Shown here: in pieces, positions 29,501 through 36,468 of the stretch | How the letters are laid out: each line of letters starts with the position of its first letter | Position numbering within the stretch: the stretch's first letter is position 1 | NCBI GenBank assembly: GCA_017519965.1 | Contig: JAFWRK010000001.1 | Location: 62,001 to 126,000, forward strand | DNA: 64,000 nt | Reading direction: 5' to 3' | Source: Bacilli bacterium | GTDB lineage: Bacteria > Bacillota_I > Bacilli_A > RF39 > UBA660 | Notes under the pieces: model-generated | What the model saw: only the letters and a program-made list of their open reading frames with translations | What the model was told of the DNA's origin: nothing | The model's database searches: none | Made by a program: the position numbers and the translations under genes

Positions 29501-31428
29501 GTTACTGTATTATATGTTGCAGTAGATGCTCCATATTGAGCATTCAATGTATAGTATGTTTCATTTTCATCATAATCTGGATCTGCATGAATATAATATG
29601 TACATGAACCAAACATTGCATTACATCTACCTGTTAGTGTTTGGCCATATTGATTAACTGCTCCATCTGGATATCTATTTCTTGTTGTTCTTCTTAAATA
29701 GAAAATACTAAAATCATTTGTTCCATAATCTCTATAAGTGTATGTTGTTTGAACCATGCCTTCTGTAAAGCCAGCCTCTGCTGTTCCTAGAGTTTGAGAA
29801 GATGTCATTTGATATATTTTTCCTTTAGTCCATGATGCATACATTGTTATGCTTGTTGCAACACTAGGATTGGATGGAGCTGGTATTGTTACATATCTAT
29901 CATAAGTATCCATGTCAATACTTACTTCTGCTCCAGTATAATCAGTAATCCATCCATTGAACATTAATTCAGAACCATTTTCCATTGGCCTTTTAGCATA
30001 TGGATTATCAATTAATGGTATTTTTACTTTTCCATTTTCTATTGGATAATACTTATAATAAATAAAGTTTTTATAATTGTCTGTATTACTTACATATCCA
30101 ATTCTTGAAGTATGATCTAGACTAGCTCCAGAATATTTAATATATATCTTTGCTAGTTTAGATGAATTGTATAAATTTTTATTTGTAAAGTTTGGTACTG
30201 TGTTTTCTGATTTAAAATCAACATAGTTTTGACCTTCGTAATAATCCCAATCAGATTGAAGATCATTTATATATACTGTACCTGTTGAAGATTCTTTTCC
30301 TGTTGCATGAAGTGCTATTGGAGTAGAACCTCCAGGCATTGTTGGACCTGTTGCTGGTTCTGTTTGAGGTTCTTCTTCTTCAGGTTCTTTAACTGCTAAT
30401 ATAACTTGATTGCTTTCTACTTTCCATTCATAATCATTTAAATTAGTATTAAAGCTTGTTAATACTGCTGCTTCTGTTACTTCTGTTTCTCCTAAATAAT
30501 ATTTTGATTCTTTATATTCATAGATATTTGTTAAAGTTTGTTCATTCTCTTCGTTGATTTCCTGTATTTCATTCTCACTTTCTATACTATAAACAACATT
30601 TGTTAATGGTGATTCTGTACTTCTAGTAATCTTAGATGTATTTGCTACTGTAGTTGTAGATATTGTTCCATATAGAGTGATATTTGTAATAGTATAATCT
30701 TCTCCTATAATTCCAATAAATCCAGCTACATTACTATCAGTTGTTAATTCCATTTCTGATACATCAATACTTATATTTCTTATTGATATATTACTAATAG
30801 AATTAGTTGTTCCAGAGTCATTTGTTAATGCTCCTGCTAATGCTCCAACATTAACAGTTTCATCTCCTGTAACTGTTATAGTCATTCCATCTATATTTAA
30901 ATTATTAATTGTAGCATTGTTTATTCTTCCAAATAATCCATAATAGCCAATTACTTCTTCTTCAGTTTCTTGGTTTTCTTCTTCTGATCCTTCTTGACTA
31001 CCTGATTCTGATCCTTCTCCGCTTTCTTCTTCGGAACTTCCTCCAGTTACTACTGCATTTTTAATTGTATTTCCATTTCCTTCAATATGTCCAGAGAATG
31101 GAGTTTCAGTTCCTATAGGATCTAACTCATGGCTTCCTAAGTTTATATCATTAGTTATTGAATAATACAAAGTACTATAACTAATTGCTTCTGTTCCAGA
31201 CATTACTTTTTGTAAGTATGCTAATTCTTTTCCTGATGATATTAAATATGGGTTTTCTTGTGTACCATTTCCTCCGTTGAAACTTGTTGCTATTGTTGTA
31301 CCATCCCAAATTTCATTTGTTTCTGCTCCTAATGCAGCTCTGTTAGTGTAGATAAAAAAGAAGGCTACACTCAAAACTGCAAGAAAAACAATTGTAACTA
31401 TTATTGTTAATACTTTCTTCTTTTTCAA
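23530..31428 (-). CDS. Giant secreted beta-helix surface protein
   Basis: A 2632-residue protein with a TTG start preceded by AAGGAGG. It has a clear signal peptide (KKKK, hydrophobic 7-27, likely cleavage near ALGAE). In order: a GLUG/pectin-lyase-like N-terminal region (about 40-270); an acidic Glu/Ser linker and a PEEEEP-type linker (about 345-370); an InlB-repeat-like domain (about 400-535, ending MYASWTKG); a Tyr/Asn-rich region; a glycine-rich beta-helix (about 945-1730) with some two dozen repeats of (V/I)(Y/F)GG-x-N; and beta-rich C-terminal domains with bacterial-Ig-like strands. No LPxTG, SLH or C-terminal membrane helix is visible, so anchoring is unknown. Probably an adhesin or fibre cap. 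It is flanked by two peptidase-like genes that may process it. Confidence 0.8.
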   Translation of the reverse strand: MKKKKVLTIIVTIVFLAVLSVAFFFIYTNRAALGAETNEIWDGTTIATSFNGGNGTQENPYLISSGKELAYLQKVMSGTEAISYSTLYYSITNDINLGSHELDPIGTETPFSGHIEGNGNTIKNAVVTGGSSEEESGEGSESGSQEGSEEENQETEEEVIGYYGLFGRINNATINNLNIDGMTITVTGDETVNVGALAGALTNDSGTTNSISNISIRNISIDVSEMELTTDSNVAGFIGIIGEDYTITNITLYGTISTTTVANTSKITRSTESPLTNVVYSIESENEIQEINEENEQTLTNIYEYKESKYYLGETEVTEAAVLTSFNTNLNDYEWKVESNQVILAVKEPEEEEPQTEPATGPTMPGGSTPIALHATGKESSTGTVYINDLQSDWDYYEGQNYVDFKSENTVPNFTNKNLYNSSKLAKIYIKYSGASLDHTSRIGYVSNTDNYKNFIYYKYYPIENGKVKIPLIDNPYAKRPMENGSELMFNGWITDYTGAEVSIDMDTYDRYVTIPAPSNPSVATSITMYASWTKGKIYQMTSSQTLGTAEAGFTEGMVQTTYTYRDYGTNDFSIFYLRRTTRNRYPDGAVNQYGQTLTGRCNAMFGSCTYYIHADPDYDENETYYTLNAQYGASTATYNTVTGNYLNNGDLLAGFFRAVRVSGSKAGYYDENGELQTSGNGNNQTYYQLIPYSTNGTVNTLANGDTNTYYLTTRDTNIVVLRASLSRSSNRYRNTKPMTVTSLYGGSDYRSSGSINIYNGYISPNEDLRIEYITTSGNIDTDASNNAGPPSSNTYENIYGNYHNFKIGRGIEFPSSTSRVNADSVMAGNLSSTGSSSSLTRYKMIVESGKYNNISVTGGSADSYTNQYVDGVAVLGCDFDRVGEDNDYLHVYHSTAGGWGGNLRSDADNKVAATQIIKSGSYGTSKNNYSCGVYAGGRGTTGNTHYAARQVTLEGGYIYNLIGGAFTSSNRNTMNDSYLFIKGGKVDLVVGGAGVSETYGNRIVAVTGGQVNYGVFGGSNGNSGDGSNSRKGTLDGNTFVYIGGTATIGGGNSTGLFEVLPGNVFGAGNGNSSVSTIGSVENSRVLINGGTIQGNVYGGGNYGAVGGSTSSDSVTTEVRINAGQINGSVYGGGNRNGAGTSSVNAAITIGVNGGTIDESVFGGSSVKGIIYGSTNVTVNGGTIKTDVYGGGEGGHQNNNNPGTYVRDNVSVTIGNNSVQTTPRIEGNVYGGSAFGTVNGTTENGSFTNSKSTNVTVNKGVIVNNVFGGSKGGIVSNVTYTPKEYGAITVTINGGSIGKVFGGNDLVGSPSGTDKVYLNGGTIGNAFGGGNNTGQTTTNIYLQGSTISNNIYGGSNESGNITTSNVTVTAGTVQNIFGANNIGGNTTTTNVNVSGATTNQSIYGGGNEVGAGTTNVSVTGGTIREFVFGGSNQLGTVTETNVTIDTSQHLVGVYGGNNAGGNTVTANVLIEEGNIDSVYGGGYKAVTGSTNVEVTTGTITDLFGGGNFAAVTETDVEINDGTFGNVYGGGNRADVQTNTGVSIKNADVSGNAFGGGNQGEVLGNTNIRVKDSSIEGSLYAGGNQAYVRGNTTVTLEGTSTIGTVNSTSPNGSVFGSGNSAGTGSSQTAATSTVNIVGGTIYRNVYGGANTSVVYGAANVNIGTSAVNINGLDEENILIKGTVFGGGESNASGSPTYDYTAISVTQEIDININGEGYTENSHTFQLQGSIFGSGNASSSSGTSSIYIKKLGTLASPSENISIQRTQNLTIDESVIHLTGAKDTTNKYSDDLYSFSLIGKRLAQDSSIGGLTIKNNTTLLLDQNANQLVSFTSAVDVEEGGVVTQEVAEVNINDQTKLVTKNVDNRVYMLANKNLNVALDEDATEYGKVTGMTFFGMYRNSAGNITQTGVYDCSRYTYGTSSNASDLVIGSSYVLGQHTTNHDITKDGFYTNYLDEETNYNVVRTAYIVPTPDNTNYYRWQIGTESIEYEFIMTASKYLSMGTHALSLIDFPNGDTKFTVLQFDDSEFQSDLTLVDESQVPKFARVGSTESKKFGLNMKSETTEWTGFKKTSFLSANGGSYTGDQVYLTNSEAGAASLMFYLYHAKNIEMEGDLGTLKITMEAETPKNGYEMDVKIVTIKINIIAQAHNDGDQYDASITYGKKYSMPITTAVNITPKSQFTEYYSLISNKPKADVYGANNDNYRTLVSSYVLPVGTTITMLDVSGETPKYYYYEVDSTNYQQKVNQLAVDHEVTYRLSDFLAMDTTTSTNKYSDTAMNTAYYDNDLGMAYEEFLFIFDFKGANITTAQLDNEMLFEMRNSQDRTTISVLEKRLEDRAMVFNIYTTSNIALSQTVTTANTNYYYDSPNTTIYTSEVSYSTSGTNIKVIDTNYEASCMGVNIQFFNSQGNSVSSSMLSGSKVTINNVDYFVDSDGVFRIKLADKVTRLTRNLNITVDSLLPAGNYTVKYSIIASPDGLHSSELDTPTYTQNIQVVSANNEITVDNHDKTKIFYRETEQNELGTNTNTYVIKYRSSLNNTNLRLSIYKRKTDTYDSTQYEEIDHTMVIATSLSRTLSPTSPYEVAIPFGASPRSVSLEIDSGVPSGTYKLVFKLCDGDQVVDTDEAYLIVKKEVVSN
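26215..28560 (-). repeat. Degenerate glycine-rich coding repeats of the giant protein
   Basis: The coding repeats of the beta-helix, about 20-30 residues each, share the pattern (V/I/L)(Y/F)GGG-N-x-A-x-V then T-x-V-x-I-x-GGTI. On DNA they show as recurring CCACC/TCCACC blocks on the plus strand. The units are diverged at the nucleotide level, so this is an old expansion rather than recent slippage. No in-frame stop or frameshift is seen. Confidence 0.75.
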
Positions 31429-31445
31429 GTGTACCTCCTTACTAA

Positions 31446-32717
31446 TTAGTAATTATTAATTTCTACTAATTTCTTTTCTCTATTAAGATCTAAATTATCA
31501 TTTTTATTATATTTCTTTGATACTCTTTCGATAAATGCGATAAGTTCTTTTAATTTTTTCTTATCATATTTTTCTTTTACTACTACAAATGAGTTATTTT
31601 TATCAATTAGTATTTTATATTTTAATATTTTAAATACTCCATCGAAGAAATTATCATCATTGTATAGTATTGCGATAAATAATATTTTTAAGAACGCATA
31701 TATTGGTAAATCATATATCTTATTTCTTAATTCTTTATAAAGACCAATTTTATCAATGTCGTAATCAAAACGTTCTTTAAATGGAACTTCATTGATTTCT
31801 TTATCTAGTAAATCATATCTACCATTTTGTAGATGTAGACATAATCTATAAATATATTTATATTTCTTTTGCCATTCTTTTGTAAGATGCGTTGTTTCAA
31901 GTTGTCCATTATTTACTTTTAATACTACATCTACTATGTTATATATTTCTTCTTCTTTCTTTTCTCTATCTTGTGTAACTGTTTTGATGTCATCTTTTCC
32001 TGCATCTAGTATTTCTATTTCATCAGGCTCTAATACTTCTAAGCTATCAGATATCTTTTGTTCTTTTTCTAACATCTTCTTTAAACTCTTTAATTCACTT
32101 AATGGAATTGTTATTGTTAGTCCTGAGTGCTCATTATAATTATTTCTATCTTGTGGACTACAGAAGATATCCTGTGGTAAAACCTCTTTATGTTCTCTTT
32201 TAATCTCAGGTTCTACTGGTTCTTCTTTTTTTGGTTCTTCTTTCTTAAATAACTTTTTAAAGAATCCATCAAAGTTAAGTAATGCTATTACTATTAAAAT
32301 AATAAATACTAGTACTATAAATTCTAATAGGAATTTTGGAGATACTACAAATACTATTTTTCCAATAATATCTTTCTTCGTTATTGCTTTATCAAAAGTA
32401 TCATTAGCATCACCTTTTGTTACAAATTTATCACCAGTTTTTTGTACCAATCTATGAGTTACTATTGATTTTTCACTTTTGTAAGCGATTATATCATCCA
32501 CATTGACATCTTTAGTAATATCTACTAATACTATATCGTTTACTTCTATTTCACCAGACATAGATCCACTTACTACTACAAAGTATGTGTAACCAAAAAT
32601 ATTACAATAATCTTTATGTAGAATATCTAAACACACAAATACATAGCAGCATAGACCTACTAAAAAGACTAAAAATGTATAAAATATGTACTTCAAAATT
32701 GCTTTTATCTTTTTCAT
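31446..32717 (-). CDS. SipW-type signal peptidase with long cytosolic C-terminal extension
   Basis: A 423-residue protein. Residues 1-145 form an S26B signal peptidase: N-terminal helix (9-30), catalytic S52 in VVSGSMSGE, H88 in IVTHRL, the KGDANDTFD loop (101-109) and a C-terminal helix (about 125-147). A Lys/Glu/Pro-rich linker and a soluble helical region (about 160-423) with no recognised domain follow; by topology this tail is cytosolic. The ATG at 32717 is preferred over a GTG two codons earlier because GGAG is correctly spaced. It lies 17 bases before the giant secreted protein and probably processes it or the nearby TasA-like proteins. The tail may sense or recruit cytosolic partners (inference). 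Confidence 0.8.
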   Translation of the reverse strand: MKKIKAILKYIFYTFLVFLVGLCCYVFVCLDILHKDYCNIFGYTYFVVVSGSMSGEIEVNDIVLVDITKDVNVDDIIAYKSEKSIVTHRLVQKTGDKFVTKGDANDTFDKAITKKDIIGKIVFVVSPKFLLEFIVLVFIILIVIALLNFDGFFKKLFKKEEPKKEEPVEPEIKREHKEVLPQDIFCSPQDRNNYNEHSGLTITIPLSELKSLKKMLEKEQKISDSLEVLEPDEIEILDAGKDDIKTVTQDREKKEEEIYNIVDVVLKVNNGQLETTHLTKEWQKKYKYIYRLCLHLQNGRYDLLDKEINEVPFKERFDYDIDKIGLYKELRNKIYDLPIYAFLKILFIAILYNDDNFFDGVFKILKYKILIDKNNSFVVVKEKYDKKKLKELIAFIERVSKKYNKNDNLDLNREKKLVEINNY

Positions 32718-32745
32718 AAACACGACTCCATTTTATTCTCTTTTA

Positions 32746-32754
32746 ATTATACCA
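32746..32754 (-). promoter_or_regulatory. Extended -10 promoter of the peptidase/giant-protein unit
   Basis: Minus-strand TGGTATAAT, about 29 bases before the ATG at 32717 and just downstream of the preceding terminator. Confidence 0.6.
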
Positions 32755-32764
32755 TATAACCATC

Positions 32765-32788
32765 AAAAAAGGAAACCATAGTTTCCTT
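32765..32788 (-). terminator. Terminator after the 543-residue orphan gene
   Basis: AAGGAAAC (32769-32776), loop CATA, GTTTCCTT (32781-32788), with a T-run on the minus strand. T-rich DNA on the plus side too. Confidence 0.8.
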
Positions 32789-32797
32789 ATTTTTTTA

Positions 32798-34429
32798 TTA
32801 AATTATTTCTATTTCTAATGGTTTAATTTTATTATAATCACAAATGAATTTAATATTCTCCATAGATAAAATATTATTTTCAATATTTTGGATTAAATAG
32901 ATTAAAGCCACGTCGTTTAAAAGGGAGTCAATACCATCTTTACTGACCTTTTCTGTAGATATATTTAGTCCTAAAAGCTTATATTTATTACTTACAGTTT
33001 CAGTAATATCTAATTTATTAAATACAAATATTCCATCTAAAAAACTTCCACTAGGATCATAAACAAAGTCTATATAATCATCTATTTCCTTTTCTATATC
33101 TACGTTTAATTCTTCTTTATTTATTTCTTTCAAAGCTCTAACAAGATATGAATATGAAGATAATGCAACATTAAATAGTTCATGAACGTTAGACCCATCT
33201 TTTATATTAGCATCTAAGTTCATAGATATTTTGGCTTCATCATATGTAGTAAAGTCAGTTATTATCTTATCAAATAACTCATTCATTTTTACTTTATTGA
33301 TGTTTTGCTTATCTACATTTTCTTTAGCAAATAGACCTTTTCCACAACTTTTTTGATATTCTTTATATAGCTTATCTTTATCTTTGTTATCTTTATCTAG
33401 TTCTTTTTCAATATTTTGGAATGTTGTTTTAATATTAGCTCTAGCATTATACTTTTCTACTAAATCTGTAACTATATACTCATATTTATAGTATTTCTTT
33501 AATATTCTTAAAGTATTATATAAGTCAATTATATTATCTTTAAATTTAAGTTTATCTTCTACTGATAAATCTTGATATGATCCAGTTACTACAAAAGAAT
33601 CATAGATTTTATTTCTAGTAGCTGAATCTCTTAAATAGTTATCAATATTATGCTTACCTTGTATGAAGTCTCTTAAAATATTATAATCATCATTTTCTAT
33701 ATCTTCTTCTAGTGCTTTTCTAGACAAAGTATATACTTCTTCAATATTCTTAAGTTCTACTTCATTCTCTTTTGTTAATTCATCTTCACGTGTCTTTATA
33801 TATGATTTTATTTGTTTTTCATATTTTTTTAGTATTGTTAATAGATTTTGTCTTATTTCTAATACTATTTCTGGGCATTCCCAATATACTTTTTCAAACT
33901 TTTTCTTTCTAGTATTTTGATCTGTTGTTTCAAAATATGTATTAAAATAGTCTTCAGTAAACATAGTATATTTAAAGTCTTCTATAGTTAACGTAACATT
34001 CATTACTTCAAAACTCTTTTGGAATTTTTCTAAAATTATATTAAGTTCACTTAAAGATGTTTCTTCTTTTATTGCATATATTAAATCATAGAATCCAAGC
34101 TTAAAATTATTACTCATAAACTTATTAGTATATATAAGTAAATCTTGTAATTTTTTAAGTTTTTCTTTTCTTTCTTCAAAATTAGAATTTTTATTTAGAG
34201 GCAATAATACATTACATCTATTTTCTAATTCCACTAGTACTTTTTTCTTGTAGTCTTCATAAATATCTATTTTTTCTCTTACGTAGGCATTTCTACCTTC
34301 AACAGCTTCTTTATGAAATTTCTTTTTTAATGCTTTTGTCCCACTTTTTCTTTCTAATTCAAAATTATCAATATAATCATTTATTGAGGAGATATCTAAT
34401 ACTAAATTACTTTCATCAACTTTGCTCAT
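32798..34429 (-). CDS. Large cytosolic coiled-coil protein, unknown
   Basis: A 543-residue, very charged, mostly helical protein without signal peptide or membrane helix. Long heptad-like stretches are seen (about 40-110 and 195-240), with a more globular C-terminal region (about 400-543). I recognise no family or catalytic motif. Its start overlaps the small 43-residue frame upstream by 14 bases, so translation is probably coupled. Being inside the surface locus, between two TasA-like genes and a signal peptidase, it may be a cytosolic chaperone or regulator of the exported proteins (inference). Confidence 0.6.
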   Translation of the reverse strand: MSKVDESNLVLDISSINDYIDNFELERKSGTKALKKKFHKEAVEGRNAYVREKIDIYEDYKKKVLVELENRCNVLLPLNKNSNFEERKEKLKKLQDLLIYTNKFMSNNFKLGFYDLIYAIKEETSLSELNIILEKFQKSFEVMNVTLTIEDFKYTMFTEDYFNTYFETTDQNTRKKKFEKVYWECPEIVLEIRQNLLTILKKYEKQIKSYIKTREDELTKENEVELKNIEEVYTLSRKALEEDIENDDYNILRDFIQGKHNIDNYLRDSATRNKIYDSFVVTGSYQDLSVEDKLKFKDNIIDLYNTLRILKKYYKYEYIVTDLVEKYNARANIKTTFQNIEKELDKDNKDKDKLYKEYQKSCGKGLFAKENVDKQNINKVKMNELFDKIITDFTTYDEAKISMNLDANIKDGSNVHELFNVALSSYSYLVRALKEINKEELNVDIEKEIDDYIDFVYDPSGSFLDGIFVFNKLDITETVSNKYKLLGLNISTEKVSKDGIDSLLNDVALIYLIQNIENNILSMENIKFICDYNKIKPLEIEII

Positions 34430-34547
34430 TTTTTGGCTCCTCTTCTTCTTCTATTATAATGCTATCTTTTAAGTGGTTTATTTCTTGATCTACTTTTTCA
34501 TATATTTCAAGTAATTCTTCATTATTAAATATATTTAATTCATCCAT
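34416..34547 (-). CDS. 43-residue acidic small protein
   Basis: A short frame from ATG at 34547 to TGA at 34416, preceded by AGGAG seven bases upstream. The product is acidic and helical, beginning MDELNIFNNEELLEIYEKV and ending in a Glu-rich IIIEEEEEPKNEQS. Its last 14 bases overlap the start of the 543-residue gene in another frame. The strong ribosome site and overlap suggest a real, coupled gene, perhaps a leader or small partner. No family recognised. Confidence 0.5.
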   Translation of the reverse strand: MDELNIFNNEELLEIYEKVDQEINHLKDSIIIEEEEEPKNEQS

Positions 34548-34562
34548 ATTTTCACTCCTCTA

Positions 34563-34592
34563 GAAGAAAAGACCTTCTTTTATGAAGGCCTT
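34563..34592 (-). terminator. Terminator after the AWF-type secreted subunit gene
   Basis: AAGACCTTC (34569-34577) pairs with GAAGGCCTT (34584-34592) with one G-U pair, followed on the minus strand by TTTTCTTCT. The U-tract is imperfect, so some read-through into the small gene and 543-residue gene is likely. Confidence 0.6.
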
Positions 34593-34610
34593 GATTATAT
34601 TTATTATATA

Positions 34611-35639
34611 TTAAACTAATACGAAGTTCATATTATAAGTAATAGCGTCTCCAGATGCTGTATTTTCACAATCTACGTCTTGACCTTCAATCCATAGATA
34701 GAATCTTACTTTAGTAATACCTGCTTCTAAAGTGAACCAGTTTTGATCAGCTGCTAATGGTCCGTCAGGTGTTTTTAATGCTGGAGTAACTGATTTAAAG
34801 TTAGTTCCAATTGGGTTACTTTGTGAACCTAGATCTTTTAAGCTAACTCCAGTAGACATAACTGCATCTACACCATAGTAACTAGCTATTTGTTGAGTAC
34901 TTGTAACTGATAAGTTATAAGTAGATAATGCATCTGCTATAGCTGCATCTGTATGAACGTTATTATTTGGTTCCCAGATTATCATATCTGTTCCACCACC
35001 AACACCTTGGATAGTTGATGCGTTAGATCCGATAGTTGCTTTTCCTAATTTAATGAATGCTACACGAGCTGCATTCTTTAATCCTTTGTTAGTTGCTCCA
35101 GTAGATGTTGCTACTGATGAACCTGTTCCTAATTTTACTGTTGAGTTTTGAGTTACCATAAAGAATAAGTCAAATGCAACGAAATCTCCTGTATCACCTT
35201 TTGTTTCAGTTGATTTAGTAGATTTTAATATTGTATTACCTCCAGAATCACTTGCTAATTCTCCTAAATACATATTTAATTTATCATTTGCTATAGTTCC
35301 TCCAGTTGATACTGGTTTAACTGTAGTAGATGCTGTATTGTTATGTGTTCTAAATGGTAATTGATTTGTGTTTGTTGTATACAATGTTGATTGTCCTAAT
35401 GTTGAATTTAAATCAGCATTAGTAATAATTGTTTTCCAGTTAACACCGTCAACTGATACTTGAATACCATTAGCTGTAGCTACTTGTACATCGATTGCTT
35501 CAACAGTTATTGTTTTATTTGAAGTGAACCATGCATAAGTATTAGCAGTTAAGATTATTCCTGTGAATACTACTAGTAATAATGCTAGTAAAATTTTTCT
35601 TCTTCTTCTTTTATCTTTCTTTTTTTCTTGCTTAGTCAT
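34611..35639 (-). CDS. Probable major SipW-dependent surface subunit (TasA-like)
   Basis: A 342-residue exported protein with a very basic start (KKKDKRRRRK), hydrophobic core (16-32) and the classical processing region ANTYAWFTSNKTITV. The mature part is Ala/Thr/Gly/Asn-rich and beta-type, and ends with KVRFYLWIEGQDVDCENTAS-type sequence, a C-terminal signature shared with the upstream 35642 product and with clostridial 'alternate signal-mediated exported' proteins (recalled from memory). Its GGGAGGAG ribosome site is among the strongest in the window, consistent with high expression of a structural subunit. It is the second gene after the 36407-36435 promoter. Confidence 0.75.
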   Translation of the reverse strand: MTKQEKKKDKRRRRKILLALLLVVFTGIILTANTYAWFTSNKTITVEAIDVQVATANGIQVSVDGVNWKTIITNADLNSTLGQSTLYTTNTNQLPFRTHNNTASTTVKPVSTGGTIANDKLNMYLGELASDSGGNTILKSTKSTETKGDTGDFVAFDLFFMVTQNSTVKLGTGSSVATSTGATNKGLKNAARVAFIKLGKATIGSNASTIQGVGGGTDMIIWEPNNNVHTDAAIADALSTYNLSVTSTQQIASYYGVDAVMSTGVSLKDLGSQSNPIGTNFKSVTPALKTPDGPLAADQNWFTLEAGITKVRFYLWIEGQDVDCENTASGDAITYNMNFVLV

Positions 35640-35641
35640 GT

Positions 35642-36361
35642 TTAAGCTCCTCCCTTTCCTGTTCCTGAAACATGTTCTTCAGTTATATCCATGTGCATTT
35701 TAATTTCTCCTCCAAGGAGATCATTTAAGCACTCTGGATCATCTCCTTCAATCCATACTACTATTGTAAATCGATCTTTCGTATTAGGCTTGAAATTCTT
35801 TCTTTGTTCCAATAAGGCAACGTCCTTAGAATAAAATTTCTTTGTACCTTCTTCTGCTCCACCATTTTTAGCGGCTTTTGCATAGATAGTAGGTTTACCA
35901 TTTAGATATACCATTATTCTAATTGCTTCATCTACATTTCTTATAGTGTCGTCTATATCTAATTCATACCAATAATGTACTGCTTCTTTTCCATTATTTA
36001 CGACATAAAAACTGTAAGCAATATAATTTTCTCCATTATGGGATCCATTAGCTTCAGTATCAAGATTCTCTGGTAACCATTTTATTGATATGTTATCCAT
36101 ATACTCAATGGTTTCTGCAGATAATTTTCTTGTTTTACTGTTCTGCTCACCTGTTTCTGTCAAAAATATGTTTTTTCTATTAGACATATTCTTATCTAAA
36201 GAAACTGTAAATCGTCCACCTTTATAGGCAACATATAAAAATAGATATATAGTAGATATTATAATTAGTAATAATAGTAATGTGACTTTAACTATTCTGA
36301 CTACAAGTTTTCTCTTGTAAATCTTATCGGCTTTTACACCAATTCCATTTCCATCATTCAT
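35642..36361 (-). CDS. Membrane-anchored protein sharing the WIEGxD C-terminal signature
   Basis: A 239-residue protein with an N-terminal cytosolic basic stretch, one membrane helix (about 24-48) and an extracytoplasmic domain ending FTIVVWIEGDDPECLNDLLGG. The WIEGxDxxCxN block matches the end of the neighbouring 34611 protein, so it is probably a minor subunit or anchor of the same fibre. The start is set at the ATG at 36361; a TTG eight codons upstream keeps the frame open but neither has a strong ribosome site. It overlaps nothing and lies two bases before the next gene. Confidence 0.65.
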   Translation of the reverse strand: MNDGNGIGVKADKIYKRKLVVRIVKVTLLLLLIIISTIYLFLYVAYKGGRFTVSLDKNMSNRKNIFLTETGEQNSKTRKLSAETIEYMDNISIKWLPENLDTEANGSHNGENYIAYSFYVVNNGKEAVHYWYELDIDDTIRNVDEAIRIMVYLNGKPTIYAKAAKNGGAEEGTKKFYSKDVALLEQRKNFKPNTKDRFTIVVWIEGDDPECLNDLLGGEIKMHMDITEEHVSGTGKGGA

Positions 36362-36380
36362 ACCATCACCACACCGTAGC

Positions 36381-36442
36381 TGCAATATTCTATTTTTTAT
36401 ACAATAAGTATATCTTAATTTTTTGAAGAGTGCAATATTCTA
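36381..36442. repeat. Pair of 12-base direct repeats around the surface-subunit promoter
   Basis: TGCAATATTCTA occurs at 36381-36392 and again at 36431-36442, exactly 50 bases apart (about five helical turns). One copy overlaps the -35 box and the other lies in the 5' leader, a layout suited to binding of a regulator on one face of the DNA. Not found elsewhere in the window by eye. Confidence 0.5.
36407..36435 (-). promoter_or_regulatory. Sigma-A type promoter of the TasA-like subunit genes
   Basis: Minus-strand -35 TTGCAC (36430-36435), 17-base spacer, -10 TATACT (36407-36412). Transcription would begin near 36400, giving a leader of about 40 bases before the ATG at 36361. Confidence 0.65.
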
Positions 36443-36468
36443 AATATAATTTTTTTTAATTTTTTGAT

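Noticed and set aside
23530..31428. Sortase substrate
   Set aside because: No LPxTG-like motif with hydrophobic tail at the C-terminus; LPAGNY and LPVGTT are internal and not followed by a membrane segment.
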